Positions 53,103-64,000 of a DNA stretch of 64,000 nt are shown one piece after another. The stretch is taken from positions 5,270,001 to 5,334,000 of the forward strand of contig JAULSU010000004.1 of NCBI GenBank assembly GCA_030512335.1, written 5' to 3'. A program made the position numbers and the translations under genes. Origin of the DNA: Immersiella caudata (lineage: Eukaryota > Ascomycota > Sordariomycetes > Sordariales > Lasiosphaeriaceae). How positions within the stretch are numbered: position 1 is the first letter of the stretch; each line of letters starts with the position of its first letter. A model generated the notes under the pieces. The model saw only the letters and a list, made by a program, of their open reading frames with translations. It was not told where the DNA came from and did no database searches.

Positions 53103-54549
53103 ATTAGGAAGAAGGAGGTAGTAAATAGGGGTAACAAGGTTAAGATAACAGCTATAATGTTAGGTAAAGTAAGGATATTAAAACGTCTGTCACGTAAATG
53201 GCGCTCGAGTATTTTATAGATGTTAAAAGAGCGTTATTTTACCAGTTTTTAGCTGTACTGTAGACGTTTTAAGGAGACAGAGTGTCCAAGGAGATGTCAT
53301 AGTGCCCTTTGGTTACTTTCATGTGTTCAGTACGTGCCCGTTTCTATTTTAACGCAGAGACAGAAATATTCTTCTTAAACCCCATATGTGGAGGTCTGGG
53401 GCGCGTCCGTGCTCGTGATGAGAAATGAGAAAATGCATATATTGGCTAGGAAGTTTAGCTCGGAGTAGCCAGCAAGGAGCAGGCACTGCGAAACTACCGC
53501 TGTGGAGTTAAAAGGCTGAATTGGTTTGCGGAGCGATGCTCTTATTCGTTAGGCGTGTGTTCAATGGCCGTATGTGGCGGCGATCATGTTAAGCATACCT
53601 ATTTGTCTCAATAGGACTTCATAGCCCCAGTATCGCCACCCTCCGCGCATAAGGTTCATTCCTTCCACAGTGGGAAAATGCAGAGGGAGGGGAAGCCTTC
53701 TTAGCCTTGAGAAGGTAAACTCAACGCAGAAGGCTAACCCCTTTTGGAGTCTCTGATTGACCACATTGGCCTATGCGCCCCTTCCGAACCTATTGCTTAT
53801 CCGTCCGCAATATCTTCCTGGGCCTTATTTCATTCCCTCGAGCTTTCTTACAGCAGAACCGGCTGAACTGTCGGATTTTGCTATCTATCACTTCTAGTGT
53901 CCCGTATGTCGGTTGAAATGGGGAAAAATGTGGTGGCACGGTGGTGGGGCCTTCTTCCTAGCAGATTTCAATCGACTTGCAAAGGTTGTTAGCGGAAGGA
54001 AGTATTGGCTTGACGCAGGAGGGCTCTGTGGACAGTAGCTTAAAATGCAGCGCAGACGATGAAGCCGCCGTCCTAGGAGTCTTGGGTGCGCAGCCCGGCA
54101 GGGTTACCTCAACGAGCGATCTGTACGCATTGGTAAAGTCGCTGGTCATTTCAAGGCCCTGGTAGAGCATTGGGACTAAGACTGTCTCCGAAGTGGTGCT
54201 GACATCATAGAAATAGTTTTATGGCTGTGTGCAGCGAAACAAATGGTTGAAAATACCGGGATATACGATCTGGCTACAGTGGCTCACGGAGGTACACCAC
54301 AACTCATATTACAAACAACACATTGACGAAGACGACTCTTATTTGTTCATCAGAAATCAGAGCTCTCAGATCCGGCAATTGCCGGACATAAAAATCTTGC
54401 CGTCGAACACCATCGTTCCCATTTGGGGATCACAAACTCTCAAACTTTCATGAACTAGGATGAAGTCAAGGCCCTGAATGAAATCTGACCTCTAGTGGGC
54501 GTTGAAAACCACAGGAAGGACGCCACGTCGCTTCTCACTCCTATCTACA
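53103..54549. other. AT-rich intergenic stretch
   Basis: Right of copy 5 the DNA is AT-rich (53110-53300), suggesting decayed repeats. Short minus frames near 53561-53764 and 53958-54170 have no recognised family. Confidence 0.45.
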
Positions 54550-57500
54550 TTAGTGCCCAGAAAAGTAGCCATCGGCGAGTAACATCGCTAAGGTGTCATC
54601 GTCGATGTACATGTCCTTATGCTCCGCACCGGATGGGATTGATAGAGATTGAGTTGAAGGACGAAAACTAGGCCCTGGCTGTGGCGTGGTAGGTTCTGAG
54701 GTGGATAATGGCTGTTCGTGATTGGTACGCTGCCGTTTTGGTGATCTCTCTGAAGGCTGCTGTTCTGAACTTTTGTGGTGTACCGGGACGGGAGAGTGGG
54801 CCTGGTTGGAAGCACTGGTTGTTGCATTTTGCAACCCCTGCCCTGCGCCTTCGTGATTTGGGAGTTTGCTGGGCCTCGCTGAAGTCGACGGAGAGTTTCG
54901 GGAGGTAAGTGCGCCCCACACTGGCGTTTGCGCTGTGGCGATTTGAGTTGTGGATGTGGAATTTTTTGGGCGGCTGCCTTCGGCACTCATTTGGCCAGCA
55001 ATAGGTCCTGCTTGTCGGGTTGTCTCGGGTTCTTTTCCTTTTGACCTTGACTCTGTAGTTGGCCTTGGCGTGTCTTCTCTGTTGACTTGTCTGATTCTTC
55101 TAGGGTTGCTGGCAGTTGTGAGAGGTCCCACGGGCGGATAAAGCGTGCGGGCACTCGTGGCATCGGACATGAATTCCAACCCGGGGGCGAGAAGCATATC
55201 CCACATGGTGTTGGGCTTGCTCGGAGCCCAGGGATGTTCGAATTCGCTCCCAAGGCCCGCGCCATTCTGCTTCTGCGACGAGCGGGCATCCAAGGTCTTA
55301 AGAGCGTCTGCGAACGCCGCAAGCTGATGCATAATTGGCCTTTCCCGAGTCACAGTCGACTCAGGCTCGACATTCCATCCGTTAGACCACCCTCGTCGGT
55401 TGTCGTATCTTCTCGCCCGGAAGTACCAACGAGGCTCCGACTGTAGCAGCTCCTGGAATTGTAAGCCGCTCATGCTGACTCCGGCTGGATCTGTGACAAA
55501 GAGACACAGTCTAGGAGTAGCACTGCCTGTAACAGGGTTAATAGCCGTGGCAATGAGGACCCTGTCACCAGACATTCTAGGAATATCCGGTGCTCGTTTG
55601 AACCAACGGCACACTTCGGTCTCGGCTTCATGTGGTGCTGACGATTCCTCGGGAAGGCCCAGCTCATCACGTACCGACGAGGCCCGTATGAATGAGCAGA
55701 AAGGCTCATTTCTGCCGATTTTATGTCGATCGTAAAGGGCTCTCACAGTGTCTCTCTTTATCATGTCGGGCTTGAGCACTGTATCGGTGCGTACAATGAC
55801 TCCTTCGCGCGATTTCTCCACCGATATGACCGAGAGGGCATCTCTGGGCTCTTCACCCCTGGAGGACAGTATGCCGGTGCTTAGGCACACTCGAGAAATA
55901 CAGGCCAGCAGGTTGTCCTTTGCGGATTGGCGGCGGCAAGCCAGGAGGCTGTCGTTGAAACCGGCCATGTCCACAAAGGGAAAATCATCCAGCGAATGAC
56001 CTTCGGCGGGCTTCCAGCCAGAATGCTTCAGAAGACGGTCCAGCGCCCCCACTTCCACTGCGAGATAGGAAAGCTCTCTCGTCTGCTCCCAGTCGGGAGT
56101 CAGATATGCTGCGACTGATGCGATTACCAGGAAAGTTGCTTCCTGGTGTGACTGGTTCTCCCTGCGATTGGTTCCAGTCCAGTCGGACTCGATCCCGTCT
56201 AGAACTTCGCCCTTCACCCTCCAGCCCTCTTGGAGGTGGGAAAGCAGACACGTCGCTAGATCTCTGGATTCTTTCTGCGAATCCGTCGAATTGAGAAGGG
56301 CGTCTAGATTGTCTTTTGTGACATGGATGCCGAAAAAGCGGCTGTGGATATAGCGGATGTCGCGAATGACTCCCTGACGCGTATCGAAGGCGCGAAGAGC
56401 GTCGCTAATGACAGGCTCCTGTTCTGTCTCTGCTAGCTCCTCGTTTCTCTCATCAGCATTCTCGTCAACGACGTCCCATATTCTCACTCTCTCGGCGGTT
56501 GAAAAGATGTCGCTGTCGTGATATGCCAGGCTCCTTGAATCCGAGATGGCCAGTCTCCTGAGACTCCGGATGACAGCCTCGCGATAGAGGTCACGAGCCC
56601 AGTCAAATATGTAATCGACGATCAGCAGCAGCCGAAGAGCGTTATCTCTGGTGTTGACGGCTCCCCGCCAGACCTGAGCGATTCGCTGCGGTGCTCTTTA
56701 GCGGCGGCTTTCGCGCGAAAAGGGGGTAGGATGCTTACGAAGCGGGAACAGTCGACCCTCTTATCAATGTAGGCGATCGAGACTTTCCACTCTTCCCCTT
56801 TGTAGGATAGAAACCACACGAGAGGGCCGGCATCCCAATCGGGGCTCTCTTCGGCCGCGAGCTGTAGATCCTGTTGGATCAAAAGGAGCTCTCTGATGGA
56901 AAATGCCGACTGGTTTGCCGCATCGCTCAACGAGTCGGGCCCTTTTTCCGATTTTGCCTCCAGCAGGAGGAATGGAAAGTGCACGGGCTCTGCATCCTCG
57001 CGAAATGGATGGCTTCGAACGCTGTCCCCGATGCACTGGCCGGACGCTCCGTGCCTCTTGTCAACACGGCTCAGGATTCGGTCTAGCCTCTTCGTCGCCC
57101 GCAATCCGTAGACTCTGTCCGGCCTCTCTTCCCGCCTGGGCAGTTTTGCTTGTAACTCTGGGGGGTAGACGATGGCCTCGTCAATCATGCAGTCGAACAA
57201 CAGGTTGATTCCCAGATCGCTTCTTGCCAGAGGTTGTGCACCGTCAGCATGGGGCGGAAGAACAAATTGGGGGAAGCATGGCACTCACGCCTCGTCCTGC
57301 CTTTCGTCCGGGTCGCATGTGCAGGGTCTTCGGTTTTCTTGACGTAGTCGGAGTCGTTTTACGGTCTCGGCAGCTGTGTCGCCCGGCTCGACTTCCTGTT
57401 CGGACCGCCAAAGACGTCCACGACAAGTTGGGCTTTGCCAGTTAGCACTACGATTAATCGGCAGCAGTCGAAATGCACCAAAGAGATTGTCACCTACCAG

Positions 57501-57847
57501 GCCACTTCAATAGACATTCTCTTCATAATTTCAGTCTCTACCGAAAACCGCCAGCCAGATTCGTTCTTGCGGTCCTCGAGGCACCTTTGTGACAAGTTGG
57601 CTGTGCGGTTTGCGCGGCGACGTGCCTGCCCTCGCCATGGGCGATGGAGAGCGTCGCAACTGACGCTTTCTTTGTAATCCTGGAATCGCCGGACCCCGAG
57701 GGATTGAACATGCTTAACAAGGGTCTTTCGAGTGTCGGGCCAGCTCGCAGGGGGGTGAAAAGAATCCTCGATGGGATTGTCGAAGCGGATGCCGTGGTCC
57801 TTAATCAGCCGTCGCTGCGTATGCGAACTTTTGGAGCTTGATGCCAT
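54550..57847 (-). CDS. Large protein with PD-(D/E)XK-like nuclease fold
   Basis: Four-exon model complement(56685..54550, 57222..56739, 57432..57289, 57847..57498), 3114 nt, 1037 residues, all phases join. Around residue 250 is FPFLLLEAKSEKGPDSL, an E-x-K on a predicted beta strand, followed by the helix AANQSAFSIRELLLIQQDL and PLVWFLSYKGEEWKVSIAYI. This order resembles PD-(D/E)XK nuclease-like domains in fungal proteins of unknown role. The middle (residues 330-650) is mostly helical and the last 250 residues are low-complexity, Ser/Pro/Thr-rich with a basic run SPKRQRTNHE, likely a nuclear signal. Whether it cuts DNA is unproven; the fold call is mine from pattern only. Confidence 0.75.
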
Positions 57848-59416
57848 GGAGATGATTTGGCACGTTAGTGTTTTCAAGAGTCGAACGAAGCTGAGGATTT
57901 GGCAGAATAGGTAAAGGATAGTTGTCGGGGCGCTTAACAAAAACCATGCCCCCTTGCGGTGGTTTATTTGGGCTGGCTGCGACCTTGGCCTTGGCCTCGG
58001 CTGCCTAAAAATGAGCCTGGGCGGCTGGAAAAAACGCACCCGCACCCCTGCAACGTGCGAGATAATTGGGTTGTATTGGATGCTGTTGGTTTCATCATCT
58101 GCAGTACCTAGATTGCGATGGGAGGTTGAGGGGCTTGGTCTCATAACACCCCGTTCCTGCACACGGGACAAAAGGGTGGTCTTGGCACAACACATAAATA
58201 CAGAGAGACCCGAGTTGGTGTAGGATCTGGTGGATTCAAGGGTTCAGATGCCAGATAATTCCGATTTCCCGCACTAGTTAATCTTCTTTTGTAATTAGCC
58301 TCACGATGTCATGCGTACACTCTGTCAAAAAGGAGGCCGCATCGCTAGCTCGTATGTTTTTCGTTCAAGCAAGCACTCTTTTTCGCGAAGAATCTTGTGA
58401 AATCACGCGACTAGCCGCGTGACATACCTTGAATCCAAGAATCGCGAAACTCGGCAAGTTAGAAAGTTAGACTCAGTAATTCACAAGGGCAGCAAGTCAC
58501 GCAATTCCTCAAGTCAGTATTTCAGCAAGTCAGTCTTTTCGGCATGTGTCTGGTTTTTCATGCCTTGACACACTAATACGTCAGCCTTGTTTTCTGAGGC
58601 TCAAAAGCTAAGTCATAGAGATACTTGTGCTACTGCTCATGAAAACTGCCACCTGCTCAACTGTGTTTGTGGCGCCGGCTCGACTTCATTTGGGTACCCT
58701 AGACGGCGCTTGTGACCGACCAAAGTCTTTCACGCTAGCTTCCACACTCCCAAAAACCCTTGTCAGTCGCGATTAAATCCCTTTCCGCGGGCTTCTGTTG
58801 ATGACTCGCTAAACAAATATTCAAGATCGTTTGGAGCCTTTGGCATGCCCGCTCACAAACGCAATCCTAAAAAGCTTTCCGTCCCCCTTGGCGAGTCTGC
58901 ATCGTAAGAGCTTGCTCCAGGGGAGTGATAGCAGATGTGGTAGGAAAAAATAATGCTTAGCGTGCCTTTAGAAGGCATGTCGCCAGCGGGGGAAAAAATT
59001 AGCTAAGGAAAAACGGAGGTGATGTTTCGGGCATAGTTCTGGAATTCCAAGTAACCCTTAGGCTTCTAGAGTAGGTAAGGGCACTTCGCAATGGTGACGC
59101 AGGATATAGAGCATTTAAGATACTGATTCTTTGCCACTTACAATGCAGGATATGGGCGAAATTACAGTCAGAATCATATTAGCACCTTTCAAGTCCGCAA
59201 CTTCCGATACAGCCATCTCGTCAGTACAAGGTAAGTGGATAATACGAGTTAGTGAAACTTTAGACCTGACCGAAAACTGGCATAAGGTTATCTTTCAGTG
59301 CAGCAGGATAGTGATAACCGAAGCCGTCAAGGCTGGTGAGACGTGAATTACAGGGATTAATTGTAGCGGGAGGACTTCAAGGATCCATAGGCGGATGAAA
59401 TCATTTAGCAATGGAC
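57848..59416. other. Intergenic stretch
   Basis: No gene recognised in about 1.6 kb. 58440-58560 holds repeated caagtcag/gcaagtca phrases. A 5' extension of the PD-(D/E)XK frame to 58195 is open but Pro/Arg-rich and not supported. Confidence 0.5.
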
Positions 59417-61506
59417 TCAGGCCAACACTACCGCCCTGACCAGAGGCACATATCCCGTCATACTCGCTCTCGCTCGACCCTCCACCTCATAGACGTCCCC
59501 GATGTCCTCGAGCTCTCTCACCTCCTCGAAGCCGTGCCCTCGGCCGGGGTTCTTCTCGAAATTATTACACCGAACCAAGCAACTCCTCACATTAGCTCCC
59601 ACGCCAGACTGCTTTCCTCGAAAACTCCACCCTTCGTCTTCTTCCTCATCCCTCTTTGCGTATACCCTGAGCCCCGGAAACAGACATAATTTGACCCTAG
59701 ATTGCACCGTTTTTGCTTTGGAGTTGACGGCAAACTGTCCAGGTGGCGGCATCTGACGCTGTGATTCGCCATCGGGGATCATGGTGGTAGGATCAAAGGC
59801 ATCGCCCGGCTGAGGAAAAACTACTGCGTACCTTTTGCGGGTCAGGGTGAGGTTGGCCTTGAGCTTTAGTGCTTGGAGGATTGGCTCTACAAAAGTGTCC
59901 GAGGTTGCGGAGTTATGGGGTGGTTCCGTGCCGGAAGAGATGAGGCTAGCGATGGCGTGCACCATTTTCGATGACAAGGAACGCGCGGTGTTTGCAAGAA
60001 GGTGAGAATGGAAGTAGCTATCATCGTCTTCCTCTGCATCCGAGAGAATAGAGTGGTAGGCGAGGAGATCGAGGTCGGCAAGGGTTTGTGGACCAGCTAG
60101 TAAAGGGCCATTAGTTCGCGAATACTGTTGGCCTCTGGATAGAGATATGAAGACTACCAACCTTTTTGCAAGATATGCTCCCGGTACTGGTCGAGAAGGG
60201 GTGATTCCCGCGCTAAAAAGTCGGGAAAATCGGACTCGAAGACGAGCTCAGCTATTGCGACCGCAGCAAGCGCACTCATGAACTGGACACCGGATATCTC
60301 ATCCATTGAGACGCGAGAGCCGAGCTCATAAAGGTTGGAACCCGTCAAACGTTGTGACCAGAGTTCTGCTGTGGCTTCTCGGGAAACATTTTTGGCGTCG
60401 CTGGCGGCGGCGGGGATTATAATGTCTAGCGAAGAGCACGCATCCTTCAAGCCGGCGAGAATAAGCTCGAAGTCTTCACGTATGTTCCTGCCAGTTGGGC
60501 CTAGAGAACCCTTTGCAGCCAAGGAGATGACTTGGCGCTGGCTAGTCATCTTGATGTTCTGATCCCGAAGGACCGAGCACTCGTATCGTAGAGTCTCCTG
60601 CACAGCCAAGTCCTGGCGGTGCTCGGCGGCTTGGCTGATGCTGCGTTCAATTTCTTTGCATTCTTTCTCGGCGGCTAGGAGGCGGTTCGAGAGGGTAAAA
60701 ATATAGTCTTCTTGCTCCGTGATTCTCCTCAAAGCCGTCTGTAGCTCCATATTTTTTAGAGCAAGTTCCGCGTCGACCGTGCTGAGCCTGCCGTTCTGTA
60801 GATGCCCGCTGGGAGATGGGGGTGAGGCTGTCTCAGCTATCTCCATGGCTCGCTCAGGGCATGCTTCTCTTTTGACTCCTCGGATGGGCCTGTCTGGAGT
60901 AACGGTTGCGCTGGTACTAGCTCTGGCTCGGCTGATCCTTCCACTCTTGTGTGAAGGCCCAACTGATGGCCTCGCCTTTGCAGTTTCAGGGGTCTGCTGA
61001 ATTAGAGCGTCAACCGAGCTGGCGGACTCAGGGGTGCTCTGGATAGAAATGCGGCCCAGACCTGGGCGGGCCGAGCGTCGTAGTGATAGGGTACTGGATT
61101 TTCGCGTCCTAGCCCTTGACGTCTGACGCACGCTCTTCGGCGGGTTCCGCCTCCTCAGACGGGGTTGAAGACAGCTGCCCTCCGCCCGCAGCGCCTGAAA
61201 GTCATCTTCCGTGTAGCGTAGAAATGCCGAGCCCTCGGCCAGAAACGCCTCGAACGAAATATCGCCATCGTCCCGTCCATAATCTCGATGCTCTGTTTTA
61301 AGGGCACCACGAATCGCTTTTTCGGCCACATCAGACGAGCAACCCTCTAGGCGGTCGATGCTGGTGACGGCGACGCTGGTGAGGTCGATATGGTGCTGGA
61401 GGGAATAGTCGAGGCACGCGACAGCCTTGATCCTGTCACTTCTCCTCAAAAAGGGCGGATGTGACCGTGGGTTGCGGTTACGGCTGCGCTTCGATTTCTT
61501 CGCCAT
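59417..61506 (-). CDS. Basic coiled-coil protein, unknown function
   Basis: Model complement(60096..59417, 61506..60162), 2025 nt, 674 residues; GTTGGT and CTAG borders, phase 1. The N-terminus is very basic (MAKKSKRSRNRNPRS), suggesting nuclear location. Residues 140-240 are Ser/Arg-rich. A coiled coil is likely at about 250-320 (ALKNMELQTALRRITEQED, LAAEKECKEIERSI). The C-terminal half has LYELGSRVSMDEISGVQFM and MVHAIASLISSG...FVEPILQALKLKANL, both helical. I do not recognise the family. The same-strand neighbour is the PD-(D/E)XK gene, and the Hsp70-like gene diverges from the other end. Confidence 0.75.
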
Positions 61507-61965
61507 AGTGCCGGCTGGAATGATGGCGGAAAGCAATTTCTCCGCCTCGGGGAAGAGTGGGCAAAGGAGTAATGGAGTTATTACACAGAGGGAGCGTGAC
61601 CCGCCTGTTGGTTAGGAACTGGTTGCGCGGTGGCGGGGCAGGCTCCGTCTTGGTGACCGGGATGCGACAGACGGTTTCGCGCAATGCGGCACAGCAAGTT
61701 CAATACGGGAAATCGATTGGACAGTCCCTATGTCGAAGTCGGGCCGTCGTTGGAGGTTCATTGTCTGTAGCCAGTCTATTGGCCCGTTGGTGCTTGATTC
61801 AGTGCCAAGGTGGTGGTCATCAACCACTCTGTCGGTAACCACTCAGAGGCAAGCTTGCTTGCTGTTGCCTGAGAGCCTGGAAAACAGGAGCTCTCCCCCG
61901 CCTCAAGAGAGCTCCCACCTTTGCACGCAAAAAGCTTTGACGAATAGCCTTCCACCCAAGCAGCC
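61507..61965. promoter_or_regulatory. Shared divergent promoter region
   Basis: 459 bp lie between the start codons of the coiled-coil gene (minus) and the Hsp70-like gene (plus). No specific binding site is claimed. Confidence 0.5.
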
Positions 61966-64000
61966 ATGAGCTTCTCGAGAGCGTCCACGGTAACTCTGGG
62001 GCGTGAGTACGGCCCGGTCCGCTATCGAGTGAACCCCCTGGACAGGACGGAGCCCGAGCAGGTCTCCGACCACTTACTCGACAGCTTGGACGATCCGGCC
62101 CCTCAAAAGCGATTGATCGTCGCCGTCGACTTCGGCACAACGTATTCGGCCGTCGCATACGCCGCGCTAGAGAAGGGTGAAGACCCAACGGACTTGGACA
62201 CATCGCGCATCTACACGGTTCAGAACTACCCCGATGACGCCAACGTCAGCAGTCTCGACGACCAGATGCGGAGCGAAGTCCCCACCGAAGTCATCTACCC
62301 GCTAGATAGGCACTTTCGCCAAAAGGACGGCCCATATGCTGTTCATGACAATCACGACGACGCCGACCCTGCGGCCGATGATGACGCGTTCAGGGATGCC
62401 CCATTTGACGCTCATAGTCGCCTAGCCGTATTTGGGCAACACGGCACATACGAGACGGATCCGATTTTCATCGAAGAAGAAACAACCTTTCGATGGGGCT
62501 ACGGGGCCCACGAGGCGTGGGGGCGCTCTGCAGCGCATACCGACCCGAACAGCAAGCCCCTGGCCTGCTTCAAGCTACTGCTCGACAGCACGGCGAGGAC
62601 ACAGGCAATCCGGATGAGGTTGAACGAAACGCTTGGCGAACTCAAGAAAAAGAGGGTCATCAAGCACAACCTTGATGTCATCGTTGACTTCCTAACCTGC
62701 CTTTTACGACACGCCAAGACGGATATCGAGAACGCAGGGTATGACGAGAGCTACAAAAGGGAGATGGTCATGTGTGTGCCGGCCATCTGGACGCAGAAGG
62801 CTTGCCGGGACATGCAAAGCGCGATGGCGAAAGCCATGGTGTTGTCTGGCTTTCCAGGCGTCGATTTGGAAGACAAAACCATTGAGAGCCTGTTTATTGT
62901 CTCGGAACCAGAAGCAGCAGCGGCTTTTGTGTTGGAAACCGAAAGGGGAATTTCGGTCAGTCATCTTGGGTACCCGGTCGCAGCTGATGTTGACAAGAAG
63001 TACAGCCGGGAGACACCTTCATATTGTTAGATGCTGGTAAGGACCCCAATCACGTTATCGACACGGCCGCATGGCGGAGAATGCTCATAGTTTTGATGTG
63101 GCACAGGAGGCGGGACAGTCGATGCAAATACGTACACCGTTACTACAGCCACTCCCTTGCGCCTCGATCGAGAAGTAGTTCCGCCTGGCGGTAAGCGAGC
63201 CCCCCCCCCCCCCCCCTATTCTCGCGTCTTCTGGCGCCGGAAGAGAGAGGAGACTGCTGACAAGAAAAGGGGGTTTACACGGCTCAAACTATATCAACCA
63301 AGGATTCCGCACCCTGTTGGAAAATCTCCTCGCCGATGAGACGTATCTCAACACCGACGAGAGTACTATCCAGAGCTGCATCGAAAAGATCATCATCAAC
63401 GAGTTCGAGTACAAGGTGAAGCGCACCTTTGACTGCTACACGGCGAGAAACCCCAAGTCTTTCGACATTCCGGGCTTGCGCGCCAATCAGGAGAAAAAGT
63501 TCCAAAGGGGTAATGTGAAGATTCTTGCGTGAGTCCAGGTTGCCCAATTGCCGTACAACAATCGGCTGACGCGGACATTTGTATTTGACCTAGCGACGAT
63601 ATTAAAGGAATATTCCTCGAGCATCTGGAGGGCGTAGCCCGGATCATGGAAGAGCAGCTCCTTGCAGCTTTGGGAAGGAACATCAAGGTTCAAGTTATGC
63701 TACCCACCTCCAAGGGTTACGGTTCCTACTGCTGACTCTAGGTAGAAAGTCCTTCTTATTGGCGGATTCGCCAGTTCCATCTCGCTGCGCAAGTTCCTCC
63801 GGGACCGCCTCGACAAGTTCTGCGCCTCGAGGAACTACCCCGTTCCAGCGTTTCTACCGGCGCTTAAAAGAGGCATCCTTGAACATACGTAAGTGTCCCG
63901 TCCGCATCTGCCATGACAGGACCTGGAATCCCAGCTACGCGGTCCATGAATGTTGAATTCTGACGTGCCTTAGAGCCACCGCTGTCGCTCGCGGGGCCGT
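61966..64000 (+). CDS. Hsp70/HSPA12-like ATPase, 3' end beyond window
   Basis: Model join(61966..62955, 63006..63036, 63107..63190, 63270..63528, 63594..63687, 63746..63888, 63974..>64000), all phases join. Actin-like ATPase phosphate-1 motif VAVDFGTTYSAVAYA at about residue 50; phosphate-2 LLDAGGGTVDANTYTV across exons 2-3; adenosine motif VLLIGGFASSISLRKFL in exon 6; EPEAAAAF is also typical. An acidic insert follows (DDADPAADDD). This is the fungal HSPA12-like group, not a canonical Hsp70: the substrate-binding lid is not expected. These proteins are common in filamentous fungi and their clients are unknown. Exon 7 reads TAVARGAV at the edge. Intron 3 has a poly-C run. Acceptor at 63745 (ggtag) is chosen because the nearer AG puts a stop in frame. 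Confidence 0.9.

Noticed and set aside
54588..55446. Alternative frames over the low-complexity C-terminus of the PD-(D/E)XK gene
   Set aside because: Overlap the long, correctly phased exon 4.

Overview
The window is nuclear DNA of a filamentous ascomycete (Pezizomycotina), most likely a sordariomycete. Genes have short 45-90 bp introns with GT-AG or occasional GC-AG borders. Several proteins belong to families confined to filamentous fungi: HET domains, a HeLo-like N-terminus, an NB-ARC/TPR receptor, DUF3433, a fungal rhodopsin-type membrane protein and a DUF4360-like secreted protein. Repeats and broken genes carry many C:G to T:A transitions, as expected from repeat-induced point mutation (RIP). 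All gene models below were spliced by eye; I checked that exon lengths sum to a multiple of three and that phases join.

Layout. 0-6.4 kb: an F-box gene running off the left edge, a small membrane protein, and three pseudogenes (HET fragment, NmrA-like, membrane protein). 6.6-10.7 kb: a complete six-exon NLR (hydrolase, NB-ARC, TPR) with a nearly identical TPR array. 11-19.9 kb: a repeat island holding three nested LTR copies, a further solo LTR, five-member TGTCAG element family copies, a second LTR-like family, a pogo/Fot-type fragment and a HET pseudogene; it surrounds an intact gene predicted to join a HeLo-like N-terminus to a HET domain. 20-34.7 kb: a second HET gene, a Pth11/rhodopsin-type membrane protein, an MFS transporter, a third HET gene and a DUF3433 membrane protein. 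34.8-46.1 kb: a tRNA-like remnant, a SET protein with a predicted signal peptide, a secreted DUF4360-like protein, a second MFS transporter, an HD-domain hydrolase, a vanillyl-alcohol-oxidase-type flavoenzyme and a tyrosinase pseudogene. 48.3-52.8 kb: a secreted Thr-rich protein and a Ser/Thr kinase carrying an upstream P-loop segment and one in-frame stop. 54.5-64 kb: a PD-(D/E)XK-like gene, a coiled-coil gene and a divergent Hsp70-like ATPase cut by the right edge.

The dominant theme is non-self recognition: one NLR, three intact HET genes, two HET remnants and a P-loop/kinase gene lie within about 50 kb, intermixed with young and old retroelements. The 42-46 kb block (VAO-type oxidase next to tyrosinase) concerns phenolic oxidation, with the tyrosinase dead.
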